A stretch of DNA of 64,000 bases from Schumannella soli (GTDB lineage Bacteria > Actinomycetota > Actinomycetes > Actinomycetales > Microbacteriaceae): the NCBI RefSeq assembly GCF_006517435.1, contig NZ_VHQG01000001.1, positions 62,001 through 126,000 on the forward strand, given 5' to 3'. Position 1 is the first letter of the stretch, and each line of letters begins with the position of its first letter. Position numbers and translations under genes: made by a program. This document shows, piece after piece, positions 38,172 through 46,825 of the stretch. A model generated the notes under the pieces. The model was not told where the DNA came from and made no database searches. It worked only from the letters and a program-made list of their open reading frames with translations.

Positions 38172-39587
38172 TCAGTCCTGGCGGATGAGTCCGAGCACGC
38201 GGTCGCGCAGGCGCTCGAGGGTCGCCGCGGTGCGGGCCTCGGCGTTGAGGCGCAGGTAGGGCTCGGTGTTCGACGGACGCACCGTGAACCACCACCAGTC
38301 CTGGCCGTCCTGCCCCGACACGGTCAGCCCGTCCAGCTCGTCGAACTCGCCCTCGTGCGCGAAGGATTCGACGATGCGGGCGTAGGCGGCGGGGACGTCG
38401 TCGACGACGGAGTTGATCTCGCCGCTCTGGGTGTAGGGGTCGAAGCGCTCGGCGAACGCGGACAGGGGCTGCTGCTGTGCGCCGAACTCGGCGAGGACGT
38501 GCATCGCGGCGAGCATGCCGTTGTCGGCGCCCCAGAAGTCGCGGAAGTAGTAGTGCGCCGAGTGCTCGCCGCCGAACAGGGCGCCGGTCTCGCGCATCCG
38601 GTCCTTGATGAGGGAGTGGCCGACGCGGGTGCGGATCGGCGTCGCGCCGGCCTCCTCGATCGTCTCGGGCACGGCGCGGGAGACCAGGAGGTTGTGGATG
38701 ATCGCGATGTCGGCATCCGGGTCGGTGGTGCGGATGCGGGCGATCTCGCGCAGCGCCACGATCGCGGTCACGGTCGACGGGGTGACCGGGTTCCCGCGCT
38801 CGTCGACGACGAAGCAGCGGTCCGCGTCGCCGTCGAAGGCGAGGCCGAGGTCGGCGCCGTGCTCGACGACGGCCGCCTGCAGATCGACGAGGTTCGCCGG
38901 GTCGAGCGGGTTGGCCTCGTGGTTCGGGAAGGTGCCGTCGAGTTCGAAATACAGGGGGATGATCTCCAGCGGCAGCTCGTCAAGCCCCGCGGCGGCGCCG
39001 AGCACGGCCGGCACCGTCAGGCCGCCCATCCCGTTGCCGGCATCGACGACGACCTTGAGCGGGCGGATGCCGGACAGATCGACCAGGGAACGCAGGTACG
39101 CGGCGTAGTCGGGCAGCACATTCCGCACCGACTCCCCGCCCTCGCCGTCGAGGGCGGTCAGTCCCTCGTCGAGGTAGACCTGCGCCCGGTCGCGCACCGC
39201 ACCGAGGCCGGTGTCGATCGAGATCGCCTGAGCGCCGGCCCGGGACAGCTTGATGCCGTTGTAGGTCGCCGGGTTGTGCGAGGCGGTGAACATCGCCGCC
39301 GGCAGCTTCAGCGCGCCCGAGGCGTAGTAGCTCTCATCGGTCGAACACAGGCCCAGGCTCACCACATCCGCACCCCGCGACTGGGCCCCGCGGGCGAACG
39401 CCGCAGCGAACGCGGGCGAGGAGTCGCGCATGTCGTGACCGACCAGCACCGACGACCCGGCGGCACCCAGCTCATCCACGAACGCCGCGCCGACCGCGGC
39501 CACGACCTCCTCGGTCAGCTGCGAGCCGACCAGACCGCGGATGTCGTAGCTCTTGACGAAGTCGGCCAGGCGCACGGGATGGGTCAC
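38172..39587 (-). CDS. manB: Phosphomannomutase/phosphoglucomutase
   Basis: A 471-residue alpha-D-phosphohexomutase interconverting mannose-6-P and mannose-1-P (often also glucose). All four active-site loops are present: phosphoserine [11 protein letters not shown], the metal loop DGDADR, the sugar loop [10 protein letters not shown] and the phosphate loop [10 protein letters not shown]. It supplies GDP-mannose precursors, matching the manA gene at 52.7 kb. GTG 39587 follows TACGAT by six bases without a Shine-Dalgarno, suggesting a leaderless start. Confidence 0.94.
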   Translation of the reverse strand: MTHPVRLADFVKSYDIRGLVGSQLTEEVVAAVGAAFVDELGAAGSSVLVGHDMRDSSPAFAAAFARGAQSRGADVVSLGLCSTDESYYASGALKLPAAMFTASHNPATYNGIKLSRAGAQAISIDTGLGAVRDRAQVYLDEGLTALDGEGGESVRNVLPDYAAYLRSLVDLSGIRPLKVVVDAGNGMGGLTVPAVLGAAAGLDELPLEIIPLYFELDGTFPNHEANPLDPANLVDLQAAVVEHGADLGLAFDGDADRCFVVDERGNPVTPSTVTAIVALREIARIRTTDPDADIAIIHNLLVSRAVPETIEEAGATPIRTRVGHSLIKDRMRETGALFGGEHSAHYYFRDFWGADNGMLAAMHVLAEFGAQQQPLSAFAERFDPYTQSGEINSVVDDVPAAYARIVESFAHEGEFDELDGLTVSGQDGQDWWWFTVRPSNTEPYLRLNAEARTAATLERLRDRVLGLIRQD

Positions 39588-39621
39588 GCCACCATCGTAG
39601 GGAAGCGGCGGTGGGAGCGGG

Positions 39622-39834
39622 CTAGAGGTCGCCGCCGGCCGGGACGTGCCGGATGACGCTCCAGCCCTGCGGCACCGAGAGGCGGCCGGCGTGCTTGGCG
39701 CAGAGGTCGTAGCTGTGCGGCTCGTGCTGGGTGCTGAGCGGGCCGAGCACCGCCATCGAGTCGGCGTACACGTAGGTGAGCGTCGAGACCGCCTGCTCGG
39801 TGCAGGCGACCTTGCTGCAGGTGCGGTCGCTCAT
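39622..39834 (-). CDS. Short DUF3499 family protein
   Basis: A 70-residue protein with a CxxxxC start (SDRTCSKVACTEQAVSTLTYVYADS) and the conserved EPHSYDLCAKHAGRLSVPQGW, which supplies a third Cys and a His; it looks like a small zinc-binding fold. Mycobacterial homologues (Rv3258c) are longer, so only the core is kept here. ATG 39834 follows TAAGCT by seven bases (leaderless pattern). It is divergent from the zincin-like gene. Function unknown. Confidence 0.88.
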   Translation of the reverse strand: MSDRTCSKVACTEQAVSTLTYVYADSMAVLGPLSTQHEPHSYDLCAKHAGRLSVPQGWSVIRHVPAGGDL

Positions 39835-39954
39835 CGTCGTCAGCTTACGACCTGGCGCCGACACCGGCCGGGCGCCGACGGCCCCGGTGCGAGGGACAGC
39901 ACCGCCGGCGGATCGTCGCCGGCTCGCGCCCTCCCGCCGACCTAGACTGACGCC

Positions 39955-40389
39955 ATGCCCCGCTCGTCCCGCCGCTCGCGCGTCCGTCGCGGCGCCGGAG
40001 AGCGTCACGGGCGCGGGATGCGCTCCCCCGTCACCGGGCCCGACCTGCCGCTGCTGACCAGCCGCAACTCCTTCTTCGAGTCGTGCGCAGCCGAGGCGGT
40101 CGAGTACGTGCGCGGGCTGTGGCCCGAGGAGCTCGCGGGCGTCTCGTTCGAGATCGCCGGGCTGCCGCTCGGCCCGGCCGGTCCCGCCGGCGTCGACCGC
40201 TGGCGGGTCGACCGCAAGGCGCGCCGTGTCGTGCTCTACCGGCTGCCGATCCAGCGGATGGCGCACCTGCACAAAGAGGACGACTGGCACCGCCGCAGCT
40301 TCATCGAGAGCTGCGTGTTCCGCGCGACGGCCGAGCTGCTGGGACGCGACCCCTGGGACATCGCGCCCGAACGGTACCGGCACTTCTGA
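39955..40389 (+). CDS. Zincin-like metallopeptidase-family protein lacking HExxH (Rv3259-like)
   Basis: A 144-residue protein. After a basic tail, SFFESCAAEAVEYVRGLWPEEL and the segment KARRVVLYRLPIQRMAHL match the family placed next to DUF3499. The helix that would carry the zinc ligands reads RRSFIESCVFRATAELLG, with no HExxH, so proteolysis is unlikely. ATG 39955 follows TAGACT by six bases. The gene is followed by a 130-bp pentanucleotide array. Confidence 0.75.
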   Translation: MPRSSRRSRVRRGAGERHGRGMRSPVTGPDLPLLTSRNSFFESCAAEAVEYVRGLWPEELAGVSFEIAGLPLGPAGPAGVDRWRVDRKARRVVLYRLPIQRMAHLHKEDDWHRRSFIESCVFRATAELLGRDPWDIAPERYRHF

Positions 40390-40435
40390 GCCGCGTCGGT
40401 CGCCGGCCGCGGCTCGCGCGCCCGGCGCCGCTCCG

Positions 40436-40565
40436 GTCGGCTCGGCTTGGCTCGGCTCGGCTCGGCTCGGCTCGGCTTGGCTCGGCTCGGCTTGGCTCGG
40501 CTCGGCTCGGCTCGGCTCGGGCCAGCTCAGCCCAGCTCAGCTCAGCTCAGCTCAAATCAGATCAG
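40436..40565. repeat. Pentanucleotide array, 26 units in exact phase
   Basis: From 40436 to 40565 the sequence keeps a perfect 5-bp period: sixteen units of C-T-Y-G-G type (mostly CTCGG, with three CTTGG), then units of the CTCAG/CCCAG/ATCAG type. It fills most of the space between two convergent genes and runs into the stop codon of the DUF5719 gene (stop at 40562-40564). No unit is shifted. Confidence 0.95.
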
Positions 40566-42127
40566 CGGCGGATCGTGATCGGACTCGAGGTCGGCCCCGG
40601 TGAGGCGATGACGTATCCCGCGACTGCTCCGCTGCCGCGATAGCTCACCGACCCGATGAGCCCGGCGGCGTCGCCGAGCGTGTAGCTCGACCCCGAGGTC
40701 AGCGGAACCGTCAGCGTGCCCCGGGCCGGCACCTCGAGGACGGAGGCCTTCGCGGCCTGCGCGGACTGCAGCGTCGCGGAGACGGCCGTGCGGCCGGGGT
40801 TCACGAGGTGCAGCTGGGGCGCGTCGCCGACGGCGGCCGTGAAGGCCGAGCGCTCGGCGAGGGCCGGGGCGGCGACGCTCCACTCGAAGTCGGTCTTCGG
40901 GGCGGCCTGCGCGTTGGCCGCCGGGCTGAAGACCGAGGTGCGCATCGCGCCCACCACCGGCACGTCCGACTCGAGCGACACGGTGTAGGCGCCGACAGGC
41001 TGCTCTTCGATCGGCACGTCGACCGTCGTCCCGGCAGGTACGGGGATGCGCTGGGTCGTGGCCTCGGCGCCCTTCTTCTCGGGCACGATCGCCACGTCGA
41101 CGGTCGCATCCTCGGTTCCGGGGTTGCCGAGGCGCAGCGCCGAGGCGAGATCGGCGTAGCCGTCTTCGCCGAGCTGCGCGCCGACGGTGTCGGGCCCGGG
41201 CATCTGCACGCCCGGGATCGTCTGCGTGGTCGACGGCGCCGCGGTGTCGCCGATGAGGTCCACACCGCCGGGGTCGACGCCACGGGTGATGCTCTGCTGC
41301 AGCGCGGCGACGATCTGGCCGCCGCGGCTCACGACCTCGACCATCGGCGAAGCGAGGTTCTGGGCGAATCCGGCGAGCGACAGCACCCGCTGCGAGCGCG
41401 CCGGCACGATGATGCCCGACATGCCGGGAGCCGACACGGCGCCGTTCTCGCCCCAGATGCGCAGCGCCACCGTCGCCTCGACGCCGGTCGGGTTGCTCAG
41501 CGTGAGCAGCGTCGTGCGGCCGACCGTCGTCGATCCGCCGACGAGCCACGCGGTCGAGCTCGCCTCGCGGCAGCCCGCCGCGGCGAAGCCCGTCAGGTCG
41601 GAGCCCGAGAGGCGCTGCGACTGCGCGCCCGAGAGCAGCGCGTCCTCTGCCGGCGCGGAGGTGATGACGCGCGCCGCCGACGCCGCGCCCGGCAGACCGG
41701 TGCTGTCGACCGAGCCGACGGTGGCGTTCTCGCGCACGACGGCGCCGTCGACCGCGGTCGCGGTGCCGGCATCCTGCCCGGTGTCGTCGCCGAGTCGCAG
41801 GATGGCGCCCGGGCAGACCTGCTGCAGCGCGGTGCGCTGCGGCGTGACCGAGAGCCCCGGGGAGGGCTCGCCGAAGCTCGGCAGGGGCAGCAGCCCGACG
41901 GCGGCGATCGCCGCCGCGGCGACGAGCACGCCGACGCCGCCCGTCGTCGCCCGCAGACCGGCGAGGGCGCGCCGTCGCGCGGCGCTGTCAGCCGCGCTGC
42001 GGTCGCGGCGCGGCTTCGCGGCCGGCGGCTTCGCGGCCGGCGACTTCGGGTCAGCCGACTGCTCGACCGTCGGCTGCTCGACCGCCGGCTGCTCGCCCGT
42101 CGGCTGCTCGTTCGTCGGCTCAGGCAT
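40562..42127 (-). CDS. DUF5719 membrane-anchored protein
   Basis: A 521-residue protein with a disordered N-terminus of EQP and AKPPAAKP repeats, one membrane helix (about 62-82) and a large extracellular beta-rich region with repeated N-P-G/T-x-x-x-x-x-V elements (LLTLSNPTGVEATVALRIWG, LRLGNPGTEDATVDVAIVP, LHLVNPGRTAVSATL), characteristic of DUF5719. ATG 42127 has GGAGG six bases upstream and overlaps the glycosyltransferase stop by eight bases. It probably acts at the surface with that transferase. Confidence 0.85.
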   Translation of the reverse strand: MPEPTNEQPTGEQPAVEQPTVEQSADPKSPAAKPPAAKPRRDRSAADSAARRRALAGLRATTGGVGVLVAAAAIAAVGLLPLPSFGEPSPGLSVTPQRTALQQVCPGAILRLGDDTGQDAGTATAVDGAVVRENATVGSVDSTGLPGAASAARVITSAPAEDALLSGAQSQRLSGSDLTGFAAAGCREASSTAWLVGGSTTVGRTTLLTLSNPTGVEATVALRIWGENGAVSAPGMSGIIVPARSQRVLSLAGFAQNLASPMVEVVSRGGQIVAALQQSITRGVDPGGVDLIGDTAAPSTTQTIPGVQMPGPDTVGAQLGEDGYADLASALRLGNPGTEDATVDVAIVPEKKGAEATTQRIPVPAGTTVDVPIEEQPVGAYTVSLESDVPVVGAMRTSVFSPAANAQAAPKTDFEWSVAAPALAERSAFTAAVGDAPQLHLVNPGRTAVSATLQSAQAAKASVLEVPARGTLTVPLTSGSSYTLGDAAGLIGSVSYRGSGAVAGYVIASPGPTSSPITIRR

Positions 42128-44978
42128 CCTCATCCTCCGCGAAGGTGTCGGCGGGGTCCTCGCCCGGCAGGCCGGTCTCGGAGACCACGCGCCGACGTCG
42201 TCGGGTCGGCACGGCCAGCAGCACGGTCGCGCCGAGCACGATCAGCTGCACGGTCGTGAGCACCGGGGCCGGGGCGACCGACGGCGCCGCCGGGATCTCG
42301 GCCGGCTCCGCACCGGGCACGCGCCAGAGCGCGTCGCCCGACCGGGTCTGCCCCGCGCCGACCGGGGTCAGCGCCGCCGTGCCGTCGAGCGCCTCGGTGA
42401 TGCGCACGCGCACGGCCGCCTGCTCGGTGCTCGCGCCGTCGACGGCCTTCGGCACGACGACGTAGACGATGCCGAGGTCGCGCAGCTGATCGCGCGGGTC
42501 GAGTCCGCTGCGCGACGACAGGTTGCCGGCGAGCGTCGCGAGGCGGCGCTCGTCGGCGCTGAGACGCGGGTTCGTCGCGACCCAGGTCGACTGACGGTCG
42601 AGGGCGGCACCGGATCCGCGCACGATCTCGGCCGAGGCGGTGCCGTCGGCCAGCGGCGTGATCACGAGCGTCGTGATGCGCGGGGTGCTGGCCGCCTGCG
42701 CGCCGACGGCCGCCGGCAGCGTCTGCCCGGTGCCCGCCTGCGCGGGCGTCTGCCGCAGAGCGAGTCCGACGCCGAGCGGACCCACCGCGATGGCCGAGCA
42801 GACCAGCACGATGACGCCGGCGAGCACGCCGAGCCTGTCGAGCGACTGCAGGGCCACCGCACCCGAGGCGATCAGCCCCATCCAGAAGAGGCTGAGGCCC
42901 GCGCCCGGCCAGAGCGCCACCGCATCCGCCCCGTCGGCGACGAGCACCAGGTGCCCGGCCGCGACCGCCGTGAGCAGACCGAGCAGCGCGAGCACGAGAG
43001 CCGGGATGGCCCGCTGCGAACCGCGCAGGAACAGCGCCGCCAGCGCGGTCGCCGCGAGCGGAGCGAGCAGCGCGGCCACGAGCACCTGGCCGTAGACGTG
43101 GCCGAGGCCGACCGCCGCGGCGATCGCCTCCCATCCGTTCGCGCCGTCGCGCGGCTCGAGCAGACTGAGCCCCCAGCCGCTCGAGGCGGCGTAGTGCAGC
43201 ACGACTCCCGGGTCGGCGAAGATCGCGAGCGGGGTGCCGCGACCGAGCTGGGCGAGGGCGAGCGGAGCGAAGACGGCGAGCGTCGGCAGCGGCACGGCGA
43301 TGAGGCGGTGCAGGGCCCGCGGATGCGTGACCAGCCAGCCGAACCACGCGATCAGCAGGGCGGGCAGCAGCGAGGGCGCGGCGGCGGCCGTCACGGCGAG
43401 CAGGAGCCCCGCCGTCGCGGCGGCGCTCCACGAACGACGGCCCTCGATGAGCGCGAGCACGAACCACGGCAGCGCCAGATGCGCGATGACGGCGCCGATG
43501 CGTCCATCGCCGAGCGCGACGAGCAGCGGCGGGGCGAGAGCCCAGAGCAGCGCCGCGACGGCCGGCGGCCACGCACGGCGGCTCATGCGGGTCGCGCACC
43601 ACCAGGCGCCGAGGGCCGCGAGCGGCAGCGCCACGATCCACAGCGTCACGATCGCGACCGACGGCGACCAGAACGTGATCGAGCCGAGCAGCGCCAGCAG
43701 CACGGCGAAGGGATCGGCCGGCCCGCGCGTGCCGACGCCGACCTCGCGCCACCCGCCGAGGGCGTTGCTCCAGAGCTCGCCGATCGATCCGGAGAGCGGC
43801 AGCAGCCCGCCGCCCTGCACCGCGCTCGCGCCGATCAGCCACCAGAACAGGCCGGCACCGAGCGCGGCGGCGATGAGCACCGTCCAGATGCCCCCGCCGG
43901 CGAAGAACTCCGCCCGCACGAGCGGAGCCTCCCCCGCGCGGGTCTCCTCGGCGCGCTCGCGCAGCGACGAACGCCGCTCGCGCAGCGCCATGCCGGTGAG
44001 GCGCAGCGGGGCGACCGCGGCCCATCCCAGCTCGCGGTGACGGCGGATGCGCCCGCGCGCCGCCCCGACTCCGCGCGGTGCGAAGGCGGCGGCGAAGGCC
44101 GCGGCGAACTCGCCGCCGACAGCCGAGGGACGCTTCGCGAGCAGGTGCCCGATCGAGCGGAACAGCGCGAGGGGGACGAGCGCGAGCCAGTGGATGGGCA
44201 GCGCGGCGCCGGGCGCGTAGGCGAAGCGGCGGTGCAGCTGGGCGCGCCGGGCGAGACGGCGGCGGGTCGACACGCGGGTCGGACGCCGGCGACCGAAGTC
44301 CTGCGGCGGGCTGACGCGCTCGACCCGGGCGGAGGGGACGCGCACGACGCGATGACCGGCCAGACGCGCGCGCACCGAGAGGTCGAGGCCCGAGTCGGTC
44401 GACGGGAGGCCCGCGTCGAAGCCCTCGAGGCTGTCCCAGACGTGGCGGCGCACGAGCATCCCGGTCGCGCCGACGCCGAGCACGTCGTCGTCGCGATCGA
44501 ACTGGGCCTGATCGAGTTCGCGGTCGACGAGGGCGACGCTGGTGCCGAGGGCCGTCATCGTGCCGCCGTACTCGAGCAGCAGCGCGTGATCGTCGCGGTC
44601 GACGACCTTCGGCCCGGCGATCGCGACCGACGGCGCCACCTCGACGGCGCCGAGCAGGGCGGCGAGGGCGGCGGGCTCGGGGGCGGTGTCGGCGGCGAGC
44701 AGCCAGATCCACTCGTCGGCCCCCTCGGCGGGCGGCAGGGTGCGCGTCGCCGCGCGGGCTCCGGCACCGAAGGTGCGGCCCGTCGCGCGGATGCTCTCCG
44801 CCGCCGGCGCGGAACCCGCCGCGGCGTCGAGCAGCGCGGCCGTGCCGTCGCCCGACTCGACGTCGACGAGCACCGTGCGATCGACGGGACGGGTCTGGGC
44901 GGAGAGTGCGGCGAGGGTGCGGCCGAGGTGCTCCTCGCCGTTGTGGGCGACGACGATCGCGGTGACTCGGGGCTGCAT
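42120..44978 (-). CDS. Large membrane glycosyltransferase (GT2 domain plus multispan domain)
   Basis: A 952-residue protein. The GT2 domain (1-230) begins TAIVVAHNGEEHLGRTLAAL, but its acidic motif is WLLAADTAPEP where related proteins usually have W-L-x-D-D-D/S, so one or two acidic residues are missing. From about 250 to 800 there are twelve or more membrane segments, followed by an extracellular region and a last helix. The likely role is transfer of a sugar at the membrane for envelope glycan; donor unknown. ATG 44978 follows TAGCCT by seven bases. Confidence 0.82.
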   Translation of the reverse strand: MQPRVTAIVVAHNGEEHLGRTLAALSAQTRPVDRTVLVDVESGDGTAALLDAAAGSAPAAESIRATGRTFGAGARAATRTLPPAEGADEWIWLLAADTAPEPAALAALLGAVEVAPSVAIAGPKVVDRDDHALLLEYGGTMTALGTSVALVDRELDQAQFDRDDDVLGVGATGMLVRRHVWDSLEGFDAGLPSTDSGLDLSVRARLAGHRVVRVPSARVERVSPPQDFGRRRPTRVSTRRRLARRAQLHRRFAYAPGAALPIHWLALVPLALFRSIGHLLAKRPSAVGGEFAAAFAAAFAPRGVGAARGRIRRHRELGWAAVAPLRLTGMALRERRSSLRERAEETRAGEAPLVRAEFFAGGGIWTVLIAAALGAGLFWWLIGASAVQGGGLLPLSGSIGELWSNALGGWREVGVGTRGPADPFAVLLALLGSITFWSPSVAIVTLWIVALPLAALGAWWCATRMSRRAWPPAVAALLWALAPPLLVALGDGRIGAVIAHLALPWFVLALIEGRRSWSAAATAGLLLAVTAAAAPSLLPALLIAWFGWLVTHPRALHRLIAVPLPTLAVFAPLALAQLGRGTPLAIFADPGVVLHYAASSGWGLSLLEPRDGANGWEAIAAAVGLGHVYGQVLVAALLAPLAATALAALFLRGSQRAIPALVLALLGLLTAVAAGHLVLVADGADAVALWPGAGLSLFWMGLIASGAVALQSLDRLGVLAGVIVLVCSAIAVGPLGVGLALRQTPAQAGTGQTLPAAVGAQAASTPRITTLVITPLADGTASAEIVRGSGAALDRQSTWVATNPRLSADERRLATLAGNLSSRSGLDPRDQLRDLGIVYVVVPKAVDGASTEQAAVRVRITEALDGTAALTPVGAGQTRSGDALWRVPGAEPAEIPAAPSVAPAPVLTTVQLIVLGATVLLAVPTRRRRRVVSETGLPGEDPADTFAEDEDA

Positions 44979-45136
44979 CGTGTCGAGGCTAGGCGCGGGC
45001 GCGACGAGGCACGGGATGACGCGCCCAGCGCCGGAGACGTGACCCCCGCTTAGGTGTCAGCCGATCGCCCGCTCGTGCGCCCGGGATGCGACGCGGCCGG
45101 CGGCTCGCGAGACGAACGGCTGCGGCGGCGCGAGGC

Positions 45137-45466
45137 TCAGGCGATGCGGTTGCGACGCAGCTTGCGGCGCTCACGCTCGGAGAGGCCGCCCCAGATGCCG
45201 AAGCGCTCGTCGTTCTCGAGCGCGTACTGCAGGCACTCGGAGCGCACCTCGCAGCCGGTGCAGATCTTCTTCGCGTCGCGGGTCGAGCCGCCCTTCTCGG
45301 GGAAGAAGGCCTCGGGGTCGGTCTGGGCGCAGAGCGCGTCCGACTGCCACGAGAGCTGGTTCTCCTCCTCGTCGACGGCCGCCTTGCGGACGCCCGGGAT
45401 GCCGAGACGCACGGGGTCGACGAACCAGTCGTCCGGCACATGCGGGCGGTACTCGTCGATCGCCAT
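45137..45466 (-). CDS. whiB2: WhiB2/WhmD-type iron-sulfur transcription factor
   Basis: A 109-residue WhiB protein with Cys46, Cys69, Cys72 and Cys78 for the 4Fe-4S cluster, GIWGG at 90-94 and the basic tail ERERRKLRRNRIA. Homologues (WhmD, streptomycete WhiB) control septation. ATG 45466 has GGGGAGAGG upstream. Its promoter is unusually strong for this window and carries a perfect palindrome. Neighbours match Rv3260c. Confidence 0.94.
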   Translation of the reverse strand: MAIDEYRPHVPDDWFVDPVRLGIPGVRKAAVDEEENQLSWQSDALCAQTDPEAFFPEKGGSTRDAKKICTGCEVRSECLQYALENDERFGIWGGLSERERRKLRRNRIA

Positions 45467-45541
45467 CAGGCCTCTCCCCTCGATGCGTCCGGTTCCCAGT
45501 TCGGATCGCCCCGTCTTCGGTTCGACCGAATCCGGATCGCT

Positions 45542-45577
45542 GGGTGTAATTACACCCGTGTGATTCTCACGAGTCAA
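45542..45577 (-). promoter_or_regulatory. whiB2 promoter with GGGTGTAATTACACCC palindrome
   Basis: On the minus strand TTGACT (45577-45572), a 17-bp spacer and TGTAAT (45554-45549) form a near-consensus sigma-70-type promoter. The perfect 16-bp palindrome GGGTGTAATTACACCC (45542-45557) covers the -10 and the start of transcription, an ideal place for repression or autoregulation. The leader would be about 75 bases. Confidence 0.78.
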
Positions 45578-45607
45578 GTCGCGGATGATATTTCGTGTCT
45601 CGTTCAG

Positions 45608-46576
45608 TCAGCGCTGCGACGCGCCGCGCCGCGCATCCCACGCCGAGCGCACCATGTCGTCGAGCGTGTGGCGCATCGCCCAGTCGAGATCGCGCGCCGC
45701 GAGCTCGCCGGTCGCCACGATGCGGGCGGGGTCGCCGGCACGGCGCGGGCCGATCTCCGGAGTGAACTCGATGCCCGTGACGCGCGCCATCGCCGCCATG
45801 ATCTCGGCCACCGAGACGCCGTCGCCGCTGCCCAGGTTGTAGGCCGGCTCGAGCGCCTCGCCCGCATCCAGCCGTCGCGCGGCCGCCGCGTGCGACACCG
45901 CCAGGTCGGCGACGTGGATGTAGTCGCGCACGTTCGTGCCGTCGGGCGTCGCGTAGTCGTCACCGAAGATCTTGGGCGTGCGCCTCTCGACGAGCGCGTC
46001 GAAGACCAGCGGGAAGAGGTTGTGCGGGCTCGTGTCGTAGACGGCCGGGTCGCCGGAGCCGACGACATTGAAGTAGCGCAGGCTCGTGTGGCGCAGCCCC
46101 GCCGCGACGCCCTGGTCGCGCAGCAGCCACTCGCCGATGAGCTTCGACTCGCCGTACGGGGACTGCGGGTTCTTCGGCGTGTCCTCGGTGACGAGATCGA
46201 CGTCGGGCGTGCCGAACACGGCCGCGCTCGACGAGAACACGATGCGGTCGACCCCGCGGTCGGCCATGACCGCGAGCAGCGTCGCCGTGCCGGTGACGTT
46301 CTGCTCGTAGGTGTGCAGCGGGCGCTGCACCGAGACCCCGGCGTACTTGAAGCCGGCGACATGGATGACGCCGGTCACGCCGTGCTGGGTGATCGCGCGC
46401 TCGAGGGCCTGACCATCGAGGATGCTGCCGCGGATCGCCGGCACGTCGTCGGGCACGAAGCCCTCGTGCCCCGAGGAGTAGTCGTCGAAGGAGACGGGCT
46501 CGAGGCCCGCGTCGCGGAGGGCGCGCAGCACGTGCGCGCCGATGTATCCGGCGCCGCCGGTCACCAGCCAGGTCAT
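45608..46576 (-). CDS. galE: UDP-glucose 4-epimerase
   Basis: A 322-residue short-chain dehydrogenase/reductase that interconverts UDP-glucose and UDP-galactose, the precursor used by the mutase at 60.5 kb. It has the NAD motif GGAGYIG (7-13), catalytic SSSAAVFG with YGESK (Tyr-x3-Lys) and the GalE segment RYFNVVGSGDP. Length is near the family's 330-340. ATG 46576 follows TAGCCT by seven bases with no Shine-Dalgarno (leaderless pattern). Confidence 0.93.
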   Translation of the reverse strand: MTWLVTGGAGYIGAHVLRALRDAGLEPVSFDDYSSGHEGFVPDDVPAIRGSILDGQALERAITQHGVTGVIHVAGFKYAGVSVQRPLHTYEQNVTGTATLLAVMADRGVDRIVFSSSAAVFGTPDVDLVTEDTPKNPQSPYGESKLIGEWLLRDQGVAAGLRHTSLRYFNVVGSGDPAVYDTSPHNLFPLVFDALVERRTPKIFGDDYATPDGTNVRDYIHVADLAVSHAAAARRLDAGEALEPAYNLGSGDGVSVAEIMAAMARVTGIEFTPEIGPRRAGDPARIVATGELAARDLDWAMRHTLDDMVRSAWDARRGASQR

Positions 46577-46586
46577 GCCGCCCAGG

Positions 46587-46703
46587 CTAGCGGGGCACGG
46601 CTGGGCGTCGGCCATAACCGTCGCGGGCGACGGAGCGGATGGCGGAGGCGATGCCGACGAGGCCGCCGGCGGCGAGCAGGAGGAGGAAGGCGATGCTGAA
46701 CAT
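46587..46703 (-). CDS. Predicted 38-residue single-span membrane protein
   Basis: The frame reads MFSIAFLLLLAAGGLVGIAS followed by the basic tail AIRSVARDGYGRRPAVPR: one transmembrane helix and a positive cytosolic end. The ATG at 46703 follows TAGCGT (46716-46711) by seven bases, the same arrangement as several definite genes here, which is the main support. It lies ten bases upstream of galE on the same strand and diverges from the GlxA regulator gene. Function unknown. Confidence 0.5.
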   Translation of the reverse strand: MFSIAFLLLLAAGGLVGIASAIRSVARDGYGRRPAVPR

Positions 46704-46740
46704 GGCAGAAACGCTAGGCATCGACAGATCCCGCCACGAG

Positions 46741-46775
46741 TGGCAGGATAGCCGCATCTCGGCACATTCCTGCCA
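46741..46775. promoter_or_regulatory. Inverted repeat TGGCAGGA...TCCTGCCA before the GlxA-type regulator
   Basis: Perfect 8-bp arms at 46741-46748 and 46768-46775, 19 bp apart, 50-85 bp upstream of the regulator start. This suits an AraC-type dimer and may regulate the regulator itself and the divergent small gene. Confidence 0.5.
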
Positions 46776-46825
46776 AGCGCCCGCCCATCCACCCCGACCC
46801 GCCCGTCGCATCCTTCGGAGTCCGC

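Noticed and set aside
40083-40643. A plus-strand ORF encoding a repeated Arg-Leu-Gly-Ser-Ala sequence
   Set aside because: It is only the reading of the CTCGG array in one frame, attached to a shadow of the zincin-like gene.
41187-45053. An open frame of over 1200 codons opposite the glycosyltransferase and DUF5719 genes
   Set aside because: The translation is Arg/Ala/Gly-rich and featureless; the opposite strand has coherent domains and membrane segments.
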